Positions 36,371-49,125 of a stretch of 64,000 nt of DNA are shown here, piece after piece (the first letter of the stretch is position 1; each line of letters begins with the position of its first letter). A model generated the notes under the pieces. It was not told the DNA's origin. It made no database searches and saw only the letters and a list, made by a program, of their open reading frames with translations. The position numbers and the translations under genes are program-made. The stretch comes from Athripsodes cinereus (Eukaryota; Arthropoda; Insecta; Trichoptera; Leptoceridae), in NCBI GenBank assembly GCA_947579605.1, contig OX388321.1, forward strand, positions 11,435,427 to 11,499,426, in the 5' to 3' direction.

Positions 36371-36477
36371 TAATAAATTTTGTTATAAAAATAAAATCAA
36401 AAACACTGTTTACTTTCACTTGTTACAAGTGAAAGTAAACAGTGTTTTTGATTTTATTTTTATAACAAAATTTATTA
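36371..36477. repeat. 107-bp perfect palindrome
   Basis: Arms 36371-36423 and 36425-36477 (53 bp each) are exact inverted copies around a single central t at 36424. The ends read TAATAAATTTTG. A 14-bp direct repeat 'attcatatattcaa' occurs at 36316-36329 and again at 36477-36490, possibly a target duplication of a slightly larger insertion. Confidence 0.92.
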
Positions 36478-37404
36478 TTCATATATTCAATAAAATGTTT
36501 TCGTGAAAAGATTCTTTCGGACAGAATCTTTAAATAAACATATTTAAAGTATTTTGATTTAAACTGAGAAAGGGTCTTTGGGGTTTGATATACTTGCACT
36601 ATTCGCTAGTTTCGAAATCTGTCTCACAGTTATCATTTGCGTATGTATTTATTTACATTTTGCAATATTTAACAACCTACCTAAATACTTTTTTGTATGA
36701 TACATCTTCTCAATATTTTCATCGACTTTTTACATAAGAACGTTATGAACTTTCATAACAAGAGTTTTACCAGTTTCAATATTTATACCTACAACTAAAT
36801 ATCCATACTTAAAATAATGCAGTATTATGTTGAACTTGCATGCATTGTTGTTACTGTAACTGTCAGTACATTTACATGCAATGCAAGTATAAAGACTTAT
36901 CTTTATCACATGGAACCATCATTCTGCTTAAACAATGTACAACGGAGTGGTATACCTACATATCCATTCACAACAATTTCGTTTCTTATTATAATATATA
37001 ATTATCGAGATCGCCAAAATGTTTATTCTTCTTTATATTTTGCCCTCGATTCATTCTCCCCTTTGAAGTAATTTATACAGCAAATGTCAATTTTCATTCA
37101 TTTATGAGTAGGTACTTATTTATGAATACTTATGCAATGTACCTTCATACATATTTTTTTTTATTTCATTTCAAAATTAGAAAAATTAATATAAACGACT
37201 TATTTAAAATTTGTGTAAAGTAAAAGAAAATAGAAAAATTTGAGTCTGAATTCTTCATGTTTCTCAACTATTTTTATCCATTTATTGAGATCCTTTAAGT
37301 AGTGTTTAATAAATAAAAAAATCTTATTCGCACCATCACAGCATTTCCTGTGGATAAGTTATTAATGAAACAAGATTATAATAGTTTTCCACTGTTGACT
37401 TTAT

Positions 37405-37475
37405 ATATTTTCGAGTCGGCTTTCAAGAGTTTTCGCTGTTATCGATAGGCAAAAGATTTTTTCCTGACGATGTGT
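37405..37475. repeat. Fragment related to the 7621 foldback element
   Basis: 'gttgactttatatattttcgagtcggctttcaagagttttcgctg' parallels 'gtgactttttattggacgcgagccggctttcaagagcttccgctc' in the left arm at 7621. The matching second arm is missing. Confidence 0.5.
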
Positions 37476-38081
37476 GCGAAAAAAATGCTTTTTTTTGTGC
37501 GTTGACAACTCAAAAATAATTCAAAAATTTAGAAAAAAAAAATGAAAAACTCTTTCCTAATTTAAAATACAATTAAAAAAATATGTATCATGTGATGAAA
37601 TTGCGAATAAATATTATTCTGAATAAATACATGGATATTGTACGAGACTATTTTTTTTTAATAGGTATATCTAACTACTTCATTTTAATATAAAATGAAA
37701 TGTTGAAAGATTACAATAATATGTTTTATTTATATCCACAATGTTATTTTAATGCTGTTACGTACAGTGGATAGTAAGGTTTATTATACTCAAGGTCTTT
37801 ACCGCATTAAATGCGAAAAACATTACTACTTTTATACATATGTCATAAAAATAAATAATAAAATCAATAAAAAAAACGTTAATGCAGTTTACATAAGTAT
37901 ATTATATTTAAAAATTGATTTTATATTCATATTTATCTTTTTCTTCACTGTATATTGCTTACAATTTTTCAGATCAATACAAAGTATCACAAAAATATCA
38001 GACGAGTTAATTGCTAAAATTCGATGTCTTCCAACTAATCCGGTAATCATCTGTATAATATCAATGTATCTGGCTATACAA

Positions 38082-38084
<3 letters not shown>

Positions 38085-38130
<46 letters not shown>
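38085..38130. repeat. Poly-T run (46 nt)
   Basis: Uninterrupted T tract. Probably the poly-A tail of a minus-strand insertion or an expanded mononucleotide run; the body was not identified. Its length may reflect assembly or sequencing uncertainty. Confidence 0.8.
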
Positions 38131-39159
38131 CTGAAGAAATTTATCTTTACTATCATGACATCTCTTATACATGGGAAAGACAATAATTTTATGAAAGTAT
38201 ACAATGAGCACACAGGACATTGTCTCTGTGCTATGAAAATCCATTAACAACGGGTGATATATTCTATTACTGAATAAAATATGTTATTTAAATTAGTAAA
38301 AAGTATGATAGTATGATCTCTCTGCATGTAATGATTAAATGGATCATTTTCTTCGTGCTACAAAAAACACAACATTTGAGTAGTTGGCATGCATTATTTA
38401 TACCTATGAATTAAAAAAAAACGACAGTGAAAAAACTTTATTATTTTTAACCTATATCCCGGCGTCTCTCACAAATGAGATAACCAATAGACTAGTGCAT
38501 ATAATAAAAAAAAATCAAGATTACCTGCTCCATCAATTTGAACCCTTTCATCGAATTGCTCTCTTTTGTAGTGCACCCGAAAACTAATGGAAAATTAGAT
38601 ATTTGCAACCGACAAACAGTTAACTCAAATGCGATATAAAACGTAAAAAAAATAGTAGGATAACCTTAGTACATTTTAATAAATAATAGTAGAATAAAAA
38701 TAATTAGTATAGTATCATATTTTTTATAATGACTTAACTAATATAATATGACTTAAACTGGATTAGGTATTATTGAATACATTCGCAATGTTAATAATTT
38801 TGTATTGTCTGTCCATATAAATATACATAGTGGTCTTAGCGCCGGTAAGTGGAATATTCCTTTTAAAGGTTGTACCTACATTTCTACATATAAGGGAAAA
38901 TTATGATAATAATAATATATACTTATGTTCTGTTGATATTATTTAATTACTCGTGTAATGTGATATAATAATTATTACGCATTGTTGAATTTTTTCAACG
39001 TGTTGTCACCGTATTTGTAAAATACAAAGAACGGTGTTGTATATTTTAAACATTTTAATCACAATTGTATTTCGTTGTTATTTTGTGTGTATTGCTTCAT
39101 TTTTTTCCTTAAAAATATGTTGAAATATACCGTTTTATGTATATATAAGTGTTGAGTAA

Positions 39160-39325
39160 GAGAAATCGGCGCGCATGTATGAGAAACTGGATGAATGTAG
39201 AAGAAGCGAAAGAAGTATGTAATTCACTGTGTCGGTAGTAGAAGTATGTAAGGATAGATCTATATGGCGTTCCGTTCTCTCTGCCTACCCACCTGGAACA
39301 TGGCGTGGGGGTATATTATATTATG
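39160..39325 (+). mobile_element. SINE body (family B), 5'-truncated
   Basis: Plus-strand copy: 'gcatgtatgagaaactggatgaatgtag', 'gaagcgaaagaagtatgta', 'gatctatatggcgttccgttctctctgcctaccc' and a 'gtatattatattatggtata' tail. It matches the reverse complements of 22108 and 45808. Confidence 0.8.
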
Positions 39326-39429
39326 GTATATATAATTATCACTAAACAATCTTATTGAAATGAGGTAACTGACGTTTTCCTTATTACTTGCTGTATGTCT
39401 TTGAAAGTCTTTTATAGTACCAAAATATT

Positions 39430-39490
39430 AACTTCTTCTTCTCTACGTGTCTTGTCGGGTCCCCCCGACGTTGACGACCTCCTGTATATT
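39430..39490 (-). mobile_element. LINE 3' scrap, antisense
   Basis: 'cttcttcttctctacgtgtcttgtcgggtccccccgac' repeats the start of the antisense fragment at 32515. Confidence 0.5.
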
Positions 39491-40579
39491 ACTTAATACA
39501 TTTTTTAAATATGAATTTTGTTCATGGAATTTCTTTCTATGAATACAGAATGAAACGGAGCCTTTTCCAGTTGTTGGAGATCGATTAAATTATCTTTTCC
39601 CGTGATGTTTTTAAAGCTCTGTTTATATATTTGTTATAGGAAAGGAGTATTGTTAAAAGTGGTTATCTAAGACTAGACATCGAAAATTTTAAAATAACCA
39701 ATTGTTATTATTTTGCTTGTTTTTTGTATATATTTTAATTAATATATAAACCAAGTTAAAGTGCATAATCCGTTCACATCATGTCATTACTTGTACTTAC
39801 ATATAGAGCGCAGGCGACATAACCATATCAAGATAATTGTCAAGTAGTTATTAACAAATATATTCATGTCGATGATGTCGATGACAAGATAATATCAGAG
39901 TACTGTTATTAATAAAGTTTCTTTATATTATTCCTTATTGAATTTTAAAGAGGCTCTCATAAAATCTGATCGAAAGTATATTGACTACTGCATATTACCT
40001 ACTACTGTTTTTAACACGGTCAATGTAATAGTTTTAAATTATTGCATATTTACTATAAATAATGAGAGATTAATATCCAGAGCGACAGTTTCATGTGATT
40101 TGGTCTACGCACTGTTCTCGATTTCAAAAAACTTCATCCAAAAATATAGAAAAAAAACGTATAGGTAGGTACTCATGAAAATTATCTACTAACTTAATTT
40201 TTTTCTTAAAAAAATTGTTTTTTTACAATTTATATTTTGTTTAAAAAATGCAATTGCTATATGAGAATCAACTTTTTGCACTAAACTTACAAGCTACGAA
40301 ATATAAAAACAAAATAATAAATTAAACTTAAATGAGAAATCGGTGAATTATAAATACCTATATCAAAATACTTATCTCACAGGCGATTTCTTCTAGCCAA
40401 TGCCAAAGTGTAAAGTCACCTATAGCCTGAATATGACACCAAAAGACTTACACAAAACCCTACCGATACCTTTTTTTACAATAGTAATCGCATACATTGT
40501 TTAGTAGAAAATTGCACGATATAAATCATAAATATTTAGCAGAGGGAACATTATTGAAAAAGGATGAATTATACATTAC

Positions 40580-40707
40580 CTTCTTCACTTTGAAATCATG
40601 AAGAATAATCTTTCGCTTTCCAGACACCTGCAATACATATTCTGCTGTTGGTTGTGAATAAGGATCCTTATCTACTTCTTCACATCCTTCCTTAGTATTG
40701 TGGTGTT
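40580..40707 (-). CDS. Possible minus-strand exon, unidentified
   Basis: A 128-nt open segment on the minus strand reads GCEEVDKDPYSQPTAEY, then VLQVSGKRKIILHDFKVKK, and ends exactly at a gtaatg donor. A possible acceptor (ctctgttgag) lies upstream, and a TGA in the same frame sits just before it, as expected at an exon edge. The base composition is higher in GC than the flanks. The protein was not recognised and the acceptor is weak. It may be an exon of a nested gene, a decayed transposon ORF, or chance. Confidence 0.25.
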
Positions 40708-43439
40708 CTCAACAGAGATTGATTCCTGGATTAGCAACACTCTTCTAACCTGAAGCAGCACGATCTTCGTATTACCACTTCGTATTACTCGTAATCCAAT
40801 TGAATTGCTAAAGTGCATCTGATGTTCATTTCAATAAAGTGATTCCTTCACGTATCAACAAAGCCTGTTATGTACAGCAGTAGTGGCTGGTATACATATT
40901 CGTATACAGCATACAGCACCGACTATAGGGAATGGTAATTGTTGTTTGGAAATACACGAGATCTCGCAGTTGAACCAATGGAAAACATTAATTTATTTGA
41001 ACCCAACTACTACAGTATAAAAACTATCATTGTTCTAAGACGTATCAGTTTAACTTTATGGTTAGGCATGTATTTTTTATTCACTGTATCGGTGTTAAGG
41101 TATAAGAATTCCATAATAAAAGAAAAAAAAAACAAATGTCATTTTTTCTATGTTGTTTTTTATTGAGAGATACGTCTTTCATCTTAAAAGAACACTGTCA
41201 ATCTGGATAGATCTATGTTAAACATTTGTCTTTTAATTTCATTTTGTTTTTTCATACTATATTGTTCTTATTTATACTTGCGATCAACTCCATTTCAGTA
41301 TGGTAGGGTGTATTTTAAAAAAATATTAACTTTTAACCCTAAAAAGCTAGTAGCAGCATTTCACGTGATGAAATATTGAAAATAATAATTGTAAAATTGC
41401 TAAATTTAATATCGAAATGTCTTTCCAACCATTAAATTCACCGTAAGTTCATATAAGAATAGATTTACAGCTTCCCGTTCTTGAACTTATAAGTTTGAAT
41501 TCCATGTTTTTTCCTCCCTCAATGCTCCTCTTAAGACATCACGGTTTCTTAGAATATTTCACTACGAGAACATACAAATTTATGATTATAGGCAACGTAT
41601 TTTTGACAACATAAAACAAACAAAATATATTTTGTCTTTCCTCCCATCACGAAAAAAACATTTATATAAGCTCCAGTTGTCACGGTATTTTGAAGTTAAT
41701 AATATTTACCCAAAGGTTAAAATAGCATTTTAAAAAATATGTACATATTTGCAAAACATTTCAACCGCAATAATATTGACAATTTCTTAATACTCAAGCT
41801 TATTAGATAAAGTCAACATTGTTCTTTTCTATTCTAGATAATATTACAATAATATTTACTTAGTTACTAGCTATAAGACCAAACTTTTCTCAGAGAGTAT
41901 AGTACCTATATCCTTTACAATCAATAATAAAAAAAATTACAGAAGTAAATATTGCCATTCTTTTATTAAATTTTTTATGAGTTTTTATCAGGTGCTTATT
42001 AAACCTTTAAATGAATGAATTAATGATACGTCTAATGAGTGCAAATTATTATAGAGAACATTAGTTTCTTAGTTACTTAAGTATTAGATTATTGTAGCTG
42101 TAGTGACTATACAGACATGCGAATGAGCTAAAGATTTTATGCAAGAATTTATATTTATATATGTAATAAAACTAATGTGTCGTACCTAAAACAACATGTT
42201 AAAAATAACGAGAAAATCGATAAATTATTTTTATAATACTTCTACGTACGAATCGCATTCCTTCTCAAGTAAACATGGCAGTAATAATCAACAGTAAACA
42301 AGTAAAAAGGTATAAGTAATTAGATCCAATGGTTCGATGACGTTCCTTCGTCTTCATTTTTAATGAAATTCACATCTCGTCTGCTTCGCTTTGGTCGCTG
42401 ATTCGCATGTCTCAAAAACCTGTCCCAATTAAACAAATCTTGTTTGATGATTGTCAGTGAAACTTGTGTATATTGTAAACAATTAAATCTTGTAATTAAA
42501 ATCCGGAGAACTGAATGAACTTTGTTTCCTTGATCGATTACGCTTAAAGTTGGGACAATAAAATTAATTATCAAGTTTTTTTATATAATTAATCCTATTA
42601 CCAAGGCTGTAAATTAAAAACGTCATAGTTTATAGTGTGCGCACATAATATAAATTCATTATAGCCAATACATGAAGACTTTAAATGGATTTAATCTAAT
42701 GCAGGTATTTTTTAGTATAAAATAAAACACTCAGTCGATAATGACTTTAATTGATAATTATTTATGTAGCTATATTTTTAATAATATTATTATTTCAAGC
42801 GCCCAGAAAAAATATTTTTCCAGATCACATTTGATGCATTTCTCATCATACTATTCCTTTACTGTTGAGATGATGATTATTCATATAAAAGTATAGTGTC
42901 TTTTGATACATGTTGATGATAAGTAAATTAGAATATTGTGAGAGCTTATACGTTTAGTCTAATCTCACTACCTTTTTGAGAAATAGATTTTTGAAGAAAA
43001 TACAATATTTTTGATAACTTGTGTGATAAAACTGTTACAAGTCTGGCTAGAGAAATAATTTACAATTAATTAATACAACCTTAAATTAAATCAAATGGTA
43101 CTCACTTGAAAGGTGTTTGAAAACGCACGTTCTTAGATAGCACAAACTGGTGTGGTAGGTACTCACTTACAAACATTCCTGATAATATAATTCTTAGTTT
43201 TAATTCAACATCTTACATTAATATTAAGTACATACATAAGTAGGCAGTGGTGATGTTGTTGTTTGAAGAAAATATGTAATGCGGAATGTTAGAGAATGTT
43301 GGTAGTAGTAAACCTTCTACTAAACTTTAAGTATATCCAATTTTACACTTGCTGTTTGCAGTGAGTCGTGAGCGAACTCTCACGCTTACAGTAAAGAAGT
43401 TGCTATGTCTGACACTCTAACACCAACACCACCACTGTA

Positions 43440-43630
43440 TTATTATTATTATCATTTGTTTGGTGGGAATACCAAGGAATGACCAAGAAGAATGTGGAAG
43501 GTTTGCGTGAAAGAACTTGATGTAAAATGGATGAAGAAGTGGTAAGATTTAGACATCGACACATTGATGAGATCTTTCAAATGTCCTGAATATGTATTAC
43601 TTGTGATAAGAAATTCTGAAGCTTCAACGT
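43440..43630 (+). mobile_element. Degraded LINE 3' segment
   Basis: 'gaatgaccaagaagaatgtggaaggtttgcgtgaaagaacttgatg' resembles the RPRRMWKVCVKELDVK-type end of LINE reverse transcriptases with a frame break. No tail was recognised. Confidence 0.4.
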
Positions 43631-43734
43631 CTTTCTAAGCTATGGGTATTTATATGTTGGATATTACACATCCTATCGAAGGAATATTCTTCATAATGAA
43701 AACATATTTAATACGCATTTATTATGAAAGAGTT

Positions 43735-43970
43735 GGGGGGCTAAAGAGGTCACTTTATATTAATCATAATAGGAACATAATAGGAATTATTATAAAACGA
43801 TTTAACGGCAACATTTCACCAAATATGAATCATTTGATGAAATGAATTGCGGGAGACGCGTACAATCGTGACCATTTTAAGAAAATTAGAAGAATTGCTA
43901 CGGATCTGCTGGCAATTCGGGAAACGAATCATCTATCGATGAATTGCTCAATGTGGCCATTTTAGGCCCC
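43735..43970 (+). mobile_element. TIR element (family G), copy 2
   Basis: Opposite orientation to the copy at 27811. It opens GGGGGGCTAAAGAGGTCACTTT-like and closes with the complement of GGGGCCTAAAATGGCCACATTG. The interior shares 'gatttaacggcaacatttcacc', 'atccgtagcaattc' (complement) and 'gaattgctcaat'. More diverged at its ends than copy 1. Confidence 0.75.
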
Positions 43971-44511
43971 GTGGTGATGAAAAGTCGAATTATTTGCAAC
44001 AAATTTCTGATTTGGCCACTAACAGTAGGTTGATTTTCAACCTCGATAAATCACAATGTTTATAAAAACACCTATTTGAGACTCAGCAGTCATGCGATCC
44101 TTAGTATATATATACCTACTTTTTATAGGCATATTCAACTGTGATTATTTACTCGAAAACTGCAAAAAAGTCTTGGTCTTTTACTGGATAGGGAGTTTTT
44201 TTTTTATTATTTTTTCTTATTTAATTATTTATAAAAGTTACAATTTCTTTTATAATTTGTCTTGGCGACAGCAAGTTAAATATGTTAGAAAGGGATTCTT
44301 TTGCAGCATGCATATTCTGAAGAAATAACGAAAGTTTTTACTCACGAAGATAAAATGTACATTCCATTCTACTTCCAGTTCTTGAATTTGCTGAGTTGGA
44401 AAAAATCGCTCCTCTGCGGCAAGTTCACCCTCTGTATATTGATTTATTTGCTATTATCATGTATTTAAGTGTAAAATTGCTTGAAATCAATATACCAAAT
44501 CAAGCGTTTTT

Positions 44512-44765
44512 TTATCCCGTGGAGCACCCGGTAAAGAATTGGTCTCCCACTCTTCTGCGTAAGTTTTCGAGTGTCCTGTAAAAGGCAGGTGTTCGAAAAA
44601 ATGAAGACATTTGACATCTTAAATTCAGCGATGAGGCTTGCCACCCATCCTGAATGTCTTGATTTTATATTGGCACGAAGAGGACAGTTTGCATGTTTCT
44701 TACATGCAGCTGATCTGCTGGCTACCCCACTTGTGGGATATGCCGTGAAGGTATAGTAGTAGTTT
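44512..44765 (+). mobile_element. SINE-like family A, well-preserved reference copy
   Basis: It begins 'atcccgtggagcacccgg' and runs through 'gtaagttttcgagtgtcc', 'ggcaggtgttcgaaaaaatg', 'ttcagcgatgaggcttgccacccatcctgaatg', 'ggcacgaagaggacag' and the tail 'ctaccccacttgtgggatatgcc...ggtatagtagtag'. Collinear from end to end, so useful for judging the inversion at 26100. The 61-codon ORF inside is not a gene. Confidence 0.85.
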
Positions 44766-45357
44766 TTTTTAATTTCAAAATATCTATAAATAATCATAGA
44801 TTACGAAAGACAATTTATTTCTTATTGTAATACTAAAACTAACTCAAAATAATTTTTCCATTTTCATATGTCTATTAATTTCATCTTCAAGTATTGGTAA
44901 AATTCCTGTATAAGATACAAGATGCTCTGAATAATGGATGTGTAGTTATAAACCTGATAGTATTATTATTTGTAGTCTATTATATTATTAATAAATACTT
45001 AAGAGAATAACTACCGCATAGTTAGTAGGTACTCAGATATTATAAGAGAACTGCGTGTGTTTGTAATATCCTTATAAGGAACAGAAGGTTACATACCTAT
45101 TATATATAATGAAATACATACAATATATGAAATAGTTCATTCAGGTGTATGCCGTATTCTCTGCTTCTAATAAATATTATGTCTAATAAATGTATTTTAT
45201 TATTATAATACTATAAGCTACTGTCAGCCTACATTTTAACACTGAATTTATTGTTTTTAAATTATTATTTTTATAAAGGAAGCATCACATTAATGTTAGG
45301 CAGATGTCGACTGTCCAATTCCGAATCTCAACAAGTCGAAAAATACATACATACATC

Positions 45358-45560
45358 TTCTTACCCTTGTCGTAGTTGGGTTGGGGGGCCATTGCGCCTA
45401 GGTACCTCCTCCAGAGATCCCTGTCCACCGCTGCTTCCAACAAGCACACACCAACTGCAAGCCTTTCAACACACAAGTTTGACACCTGCCCTTGCCAGCT
45501 TCTTCTAGGGTGGCCCACCGGTCTTCTTCCCTGTCCCACAGCCTCCAAAGATCTAAGTGG
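45358..45560 (-). mobile_element. LINE 3' end, antisense
   Basis: The minus-strand translation contains GQGRRPVGHPRRSWQGQV followed by VDRDLWRRYLGA. This is a basic, GRP-rich C-terminus with the D.D.WR.. end typical of insect LINE reverse transcriptases. It is strongly GC-rich for the window. 5'-truncated. Confidence 0.7.
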
Positions 45561-45807
45561 TAGTCTTCTAAATTGAAAAGTATTATACTGTATACATATA
45601 TTCGAGAATTCGCCATTTTTGTATTTTAGGTATATTTTTATTAAGCTTTAAAACACAATAGACAGTGAAATACACTGAATAATAATCGCACTGAAAGAGG
45701 CATTAAGTTGACATTATTCCGATTAATAGTGAAACAATTCAAAATATTTATTTGTGGAATTGAAAATAGGTACATTTTTTTTTTATACTATACTACTATA
45801 CTATACT

Positions 45808-45925
45808 ATACCCTCACGCCATGTCCCAAGTGGGGTAGGCAGAGAGAACGGAACGCCAAACAGATCTATCTTTACACACTTCCTTCGCTTCCTCCACATT
45901 CATACAGTTCCTCATACACTTCTTT
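45808..45925 (-). mobile_element. SINE body (family B), antisense, with (TATAG)n tail
   Basis: 'ccctcacgccatgtcccaagtggggtaggcagagagaacggaacgcc' and 'cttcgcttcctccacattcatac', preceded by the tail written on the plus strand as repeated actat units. Confidence 0.85.
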
Positions 45926-48734
45926 ACAACTTCATTTTTTTTCATTAACTAAATATTAAATATAAAGAAAACCTTGTATTTTTTATATTTATTTGTTTGT
46001 GGAATTGATAGAGTGGATTGATTATAATATGTATTACCAATTAAATTTAAATTTTCGAAATTTTCGACTTGTTGAGTTGAGAAATTGGATAGTCGATATA
46101 AGTGTTTGAAATATTTTCAATTATAATGGATAACCTGTGTTCTGAGTTATAATACGTATACATATTTAGGTTAGCGTATAAAATTGCTCATAGTCAATGT
46201 ACGGTAAATAATGAATAAATGAACAATGATAATTGATAAAATATAGATGTATTAACATGTGTAGTAATAGTATATATACACCTACTAAACAAAATATAAT
46301 CTTATAACAATTATTAAGCACAAACAATTATTATTTTTGGTTGAATACTGGTTTTGGATTATACCTTGCTTACTTACTTCTCCGAGAGTCGAGAAACTTT
46401 TGTTGTTTTTGTGTAGCCTCCAATTCATCAGACCTCAAAGCCTTCGATCTTGTGCAGTGATATTTATTACAAAATTAATTAATAGTATACCTATATATTA
46501 TAATATATTCACTGAATGCGCTCTTAATTTACTACAATCTATTATACGCAAGTGTTTAAACTTGCAATAATTAACAATAGGTACATTGAATTGTATTTCA
46601 ATGATTTTTGAATTGCTAATTATTCACCTCCGCTGCTAGTTGATTTTATCTTTAACGTTTATATTTCAAATAACTTGCAGTCAAATATTTACACTAGATT
46701 GCACAAATCAGAATTAATTTGTAAATGAATGTTCAACAATTTATCTAAAAACAGGTATTTGCTAACAGAAGTATCATAAAGGTGATTAATTATAGTAATT
46801 ACGTAATTAACTTTTCACCTATGTTTTCAATTTAATATTAAAATAGAACATAATATTATTAATAAACTGTTAATATGAAAATCAATGAAAATCAATGACA
46901 CGTACTGAACGTCAGGGCAAAAAATTAGTTTTTTTTTTATAATATTACATAATGTTTGGTTCATCCACCACTAAATGCCAATAGTTTTTGTTTTACGTTT
47001 GTATATGAATGTTTCTAATATCATGTTGATTTGTCGATTGTCGTTATTTAAATTTCTACCATTTGGGAAAATTATTTTTAAAAATTTGTATTTGTACGAA
47101 ACTAAATTAATACATACATTGCTTGGATCTAGGAAATAATGCTTGTACGTATGGGTTCGTTTCTTATTGTTTACCTGTAAAAAAAATGTTTGTTACTTCG
47201 CTAATTAAAGTTTCTTTATTTATTCATTCTTTACTATACACTTTTTACAAGCAAATTTACATATAAATACATTCATAATAGCTATAATCAATAGGGCGAG
47301 TTTATCGTATAGGCAAATTCTTTCGAATAAGCGAAAAAATGACTCATTCGTCTATATAATCTTTAAAGAAAAAACAACTATTCATTACCTAATATTATAC
47401 TCAATACAACTATTTTAATAATAAAATTGAACAATATTAATTTATAACATAAAGTGATTAGAGAATTTTGAACTGATATTGTAGAAACAGAGTGATTTTA
47501 ATCGGGTTTTCCGTCTTAAATGAATGCTCATAAATAGAGGAGATTATTATTTATGTTCTGCATGTAGTATCTGCAACTTCACTCATCTATGTAACCAATA
47601 GAAATTTTATTGATTAAACCTGATATTATACGCATTTAATTAATCGTTATTTATTAAGACACGTTCATGTTCTTGGACAAAACGTTAATTGAGCTGTTTG
47701 CTATAAAATAGTCCATAGATTATGATCATTAAAATCTCTTTTGATAAGTTGATGGTTAGTATAATTATTATGATGATTTAATGTTTATTTAATATGTTTT
47801 TCGTGGAATTTGTTAAAGCTCAAAGGTATAATATTTAACCATTTCTTAAAGCAGTTAAAATATTTGCAGTGCCATTTCGTTAGTAGATCAAGATCTATAT
47901 GCGGTAGTTTTATTTCTTATTATCAGTATCTTTCTTTTCCTATAACTCCTTTAGTAAGATTTTGATAAATTAGATTTGATCCAGGAAGTATTCTGGGTTT
48001 TGAATAATACGAGTTTTCTTTTTTAGAGAATTAATTAAAAATGTTCCCTTCTTTAAGTTTTGTTGTGGAGTGTGGATTTATTTAGGCATTTTGTCCAGAA
48101 CCAAAAACCACGTTCTTCAACGTTTTCCAGAACATTCAGTTTCTTTTACAGCAATTTATCTTTCTGAACGTAATATTATGGAAATCTGGAAACCAGTTTT
48201 TATAACGTGATCAGTTTAGGTACATAAAATGTCACATAAATATACTAGTCAAACCAAATGTGCAAGAAAAACCATATTAACGCAAATTAAAATATAAATT
48301 ATTAGCCGTATAAATTTTTATTTCTATTACAGCACGTAGGTAATTCCTTTACATTAAAGTTGCAGCGTTGTAAATGAGGAAGTTTTAATGATAATTGCAT
48401 AATCATGAATAGAGCATTTACCTCTATCCTGTCAAATTATAAATATTTTTCAAACAAGAAAATAAATTCGGTATTAAGTACTCACCTGCCCACTCAAAAT
48501 ATAAGTGTATGTTTATATTACGCTGGAAAATATAAACATTTATCTCCATTTGAAGATTTTTTTTAATTTTCTGATGCTCGACTTCAGAAAACATGGATTT
48601 AGTAAATGAGAATACCATTGGAATAAGTAAGTTTTCGAATATCATGTTAAAGATAGTATTGATAAATAATCGCAGGTATAACGCATTTAATGTATTTATT
48701 TCTGTGATGGGAGTAAGGCTGCTGGATACTGCAC

Positions 48735-48865
48735 ATCTGGTAGATACCGTGATCGATAATTTGAAAAAGGTCATTATTCACCTTGCCTTGGCCGGGAATC
48801 GAACTCGAGACCTCGTGACTCAAAGGCAAGAGCGTTACCTCCGCGCCACACGGGCCGTCTATAGT
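48735..48865 (-). mobile_element. tRNA-derived SINE (family C), copy 3, antisense
   Basis: On the minus strand, 'acggcccgtgtggcgcggagg' carries an A-box-like TGGCGCGGAGG and is followed by a B-box-like CGAGTTCGATTCCCG and the start of the family C body 'aataatgacctttttcaaattatcg'. The body is cut short. A tRNA gene is excluded by the shared SINE body. Confidence 0.8.
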
Positions 48866-48929
48866 ACCTATAGTATTTTATAAAATAATATTCATACTGT
48901 CATTACTTACTTCATCCTTTTGGGTTCGT

Positions 48930-49125
48930 CTTTGGGACTATATATATAAAGGAGGACAATATTCTCCAATGATTATTGAATTCCTTCTACATGATTTTCT
49001 ACTCCCTTTTTTCTGGCCTTGCACCATCTACTTCCTACAATCTTCTTCATATCATCTGACTTTTTAGTATCAGGCCTTTCAAAACTTCTCCTGCCTTTTA
49101 TCGGTTGCCATTCTTTTCTTTGTTA
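48930..49125 (-). mobile_element. LINE fragment, antisense, degraded
   Basis: 'ctggccttgcaccatctacttcctacaatcttcttcatatcatctgac' and the following text look like antisense LINE coding or 3' UTR (a minus-strand SDDMKKIVGS..MVQGQ-like segment). It is collected next to SINE copy 3. Confidence 0.35.

Noticed and set aside
37752..38186. 144-codon ORF
   Set aside because: Much of its length is poly-Phe from the 46-nt T run and the rest is low complexity.
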